Of a stretch of DNA of 64,000 nt, positions 62,620 through 64,000 are shown in pieces. Source of the DNA: Candidatus Fukatsuia endosymbiont of Tuberolachnus salignus (GTDB lineage: Bacteria > Pseudomonadota > Gammaproteobacteria > Enterobacterales > Enterobacteriaceae); NCBI RefSeq assembly GCF_964030845.1, contig NZ_OZ034983.1, positions 1 to 64,000 on the forward strand, given 5' to 3'. Position 1 is the stretch's first letter; each line of letters starts with the position of its first letter. The notes under the pieces were generated by a model that worked only from the letters and a program-made list of their open reading frames with translations, made no database searches and was not told where the DNA came from. Made by a program: the position numbers and the translations under genes.

Positions 62620-63801
62620 CTAAATCCCCTTCATTTTTGCCAGAGATTCATGGTGAAGCATTAACTGATGCCACGGCAAGCCTGATGTGATACCGCTTAG
62701 CACCAAACGAGAGCCACACAGGATGCACTCATGAGGGTCAATACGACTTAGGCGTTTTAACATTGCCGCATAAGTGATGTTGACGGTTTTTTCTTTTTCC
62801 TGCCCCAACAAAGCATCTATAATCGGCAGCAGTGTAGTCCGACGGCGGGGCGCTAAAAAACCATAATAGCGGACCATCCTAAAATGTTTATCCGGAATGT
62901 GGCTAATAAAACGCTGAATAAACTCGTCCATACTGAGGTTAAGTTTTTCTTGCTCTCGGGTTTTATGACTGAGGTAGCGATAGGTCACTTCCTGGCCGTT
63001 ATAATGTTCCAGCCGGGATAACGACACCGGAGGCTTTTTTAAATAACGGCCTAAATAATTGAGCGTTTGCTGGGCATTGTCTGTCGGCTTTGCCAGGTCG
63101 ATATTCCAATGCCGTTGGTAATGGAAATCCAGAAACTGCTCCCGTTGACCCAGCCTCGTGAGGGTTTGTGATAACTCCGGTGGTAATTGCAAGGTATCCC
63201 ACTGTTGACGAAGTAGTGTGATAATCTGATAACGCCACTGTTTCATCAACGTTTTTCCGCTAAACGTGATTTTTTTCCATTTTTCGGCATTGTCATCGAG
63301 TCCGCCACAGGTCACCGAAAGATGCACATGAGGATGCCAATTCAGCGCTCGCCCATGCGTATGCAACGCCGTGAATAGGCCAGGCAATAGGTTTTTTGGC
63401 TGGCAAAAATCTAAAATAACCTTGGCAGCGAGACGACTGAGATGCGTTAACAGCGCACGATTTAGCTCAAACAACGGCCAGAACTCACGGGGAAAAGTGA
63501 ACGTAATGTGTTGCCATTTTGTGATGGGAAGCACCGTGCGCTGTTTGGCCACCCACCGCTCTGTGGCTTTCTTACCACAGGAAGGGCATGAACGGCTGTG
63601 GCAGGTAAAGCAAATCCGTTTGGTGTGCGTACAGCCTGCCTTTTGACAGCGCCAGCTGGCAAACCCCAGCGCCGATGTTCCGCAGGAAAACAGTTTAATC
63701 AGATTATCGACCACCACCGGCCGTATTTTATCCGCATGAGCACAATAGTAATTCCACCACGCATGACCGACCTGAAAAGGATGACGCAGTTTACGGTTCA
63801 T
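62620..63801 (-). CDS. IS91-family transposase
   Basis: Rolling-circle type (HUH) transposase. N-terminal zinc-binding region (CFTCHSRSCPSCGKKATERW), WQHITFTFPREFWPLF, the HUH motif LNWHPHVHLSVTCGG and the tyrosine motif LNYLGRYLKKPPVS, then RYYGFLAPRRR and a C-terminal cysteine pair (CILCGSRL). It is 393 residues, apparently complete. Base composition is richer in GC than the neighbouring T2SS region, which fits recent arrival. Confidence 0.93.
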   Translation of the reverse strand: MNRKLRHPFQVGHAWWNYYCAHADKIRPVVVDNLIKLFSCGTSALGFASWRCQKAGCTHTKRICFTCHSRSCPSCGKKATERWVAKQRTVLPITKWQHITFTFPREFWPLFELNRALLTHLSRLAAKVILDFCQPKNLLPGLFTALHTHGRALNWHPHVHLSVTCGGLDDNAEKWKKITFSGKTLMKQWRYQIITLLRQQWDTLQLPPELSQTLTRLGQREQFLDFHYQRHWNIDLAKPTDNAQQTLNYLGRYLKKPPVSLSRLEHYNGQEVTYRYLSHKTREQEKLNLSMDEFIQRFISHIPDKHFRMVRYYGFLAPRRRTTLLPIIDALLGQEKEKTVNITYAAMLKRLSRIDPHECILCGSRLVLSGITSGLPWHQLMLHHESLAKMKGI

Positions 63802-63816
63802 CTTTCAGCTCAAGCA

Positions 63817-64000
63817 TCACGGGTGTTCTAGATCAAACGACCGACACTCCGGGCAAAAATAGACCGCATTCATTGCAGACTCTGCGGGAAAGCGAGCCCA
63901 GAATATTTCCCAAAACGTCTCTGTAATGAAAAGATTATCTCCGCCAGTAAAGGCCTGATGCGTTTTCTGATAAGGCATGGCTAAGGCTTTAGCAACCTCT
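63817..64000 (-). CDS. Partial ORF upstream of the IS91-type transposase
   Basis: An open frame enters from the window edge and ends at 63817, 15 bases before the transposase ATG. The readable 60 residues include MPYQKTHQAFTGGDNLF, FWEIFWARFPAESAMNAVYF and a CxxC motif (CPECRSF). Some IS91 elements carry a small accessory frame at this position, so it may belong to the element. The start is outside the window. Confidence 0.55.
   Translation of the reverse strand, partial: EVAKALAMPYQKTHQAFTGGDNLFITETFWEIFWARFPAESAMNAVYFCPECRSFDLEHP

Noticed and set aside
1..64000. CRISPR array, rRNA operon or riboswitch
   Set aside because: No regularly spaced direct repeats, rRNA sequence or conserved FMN/TPP aptamer core was seen near the rib or thi genes or elsewhere.

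Overview
The window is from a gammaproteobacterium of the Enterobacterales. Nearly all housekeeping proteins read as close relatives of Escherichia coli and Yersinia/Serratia proteins (DnaE, AccA, TilS, SeqA, RibD, NusB, PhoBR, AcrAB, Tex, SspAB, GshA, RpoH). Several signs point to a host-restricted lineage such as a facultative insect symbiont of the Regiella/Hamiltonella kind: conserved gene neighbourhoods with members missing, many short interspersed repeats in the gaps, insertion sequences, genes with in-frame deletions or one-base frameshifts, and AT-rich accessory islands. The organism assignment is inference.

Layout. 1-13947: dnaE-accA-tilS, convergent with the ABC exporter pair mdlAB; then seqA and the riboflavin/thiamine run ribD-ribH-nusB-thiL-pgpA. 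13981-16824: an AT-rich island with two unfamiliar minus-strand genes for proline/threonine/lysine-rich proteins. One ends in a caspase-fold, peptidase C80-like His/Cys dyad. Both genes carry the same 41-bp upstream element with a perfect inverted repeat, at the same distance from a start codon; in the protease gene that start is out of frame across a run of seven C. 17315-24671: a catalytically gutted mepS, bcr, rsuA, a small secreted protein, rplY, phoBR, tRNA-Ser(UGA), apt and priC. 24803-31296: rsmS, acrAB (acrR and mscK missing), yhbP and osmE. 31577-36190: ftsB-ispD-ispF-pcm, mutM, coaD and waaE, with an IS5-family element abutting the waaE start. 37567-47626: tex, sspAB, rpsI-rplM, zapE, zapG, slyD and gshA. 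rplM encodes L13 with about 119 extra N-terminal residues made of tandem copies of its own first motif.

47754-60545: a very AT-rich region with a ToxR/PsaE-like membrane regulator and its partner, a type II secretion cluster (gspC-D-E-F-G-H-I-J-K-L-M-O, one strand) and a second winged-helix regulator at its upstream end. Five positions in gspD, gspF, gspH and gspI are each one A short of an open frame, so the system looks degraded or dependent on slippage. 60546-64000: an empty AT-rich stretch, rpoH, and an IS91-family transposase at the window edge.

Two families of about 160-170-bp repeats with terminal inverted repeats (called A and B here) recur throughout. Their ends begin TAGA. Several copies sit exactly on stop codons, so the repeat terminus supplies or abuts the TAG/TAA of mutM, coaD, waaE, rplY and yhbP, or encodes the last residues of phoR and perhaps ribD.
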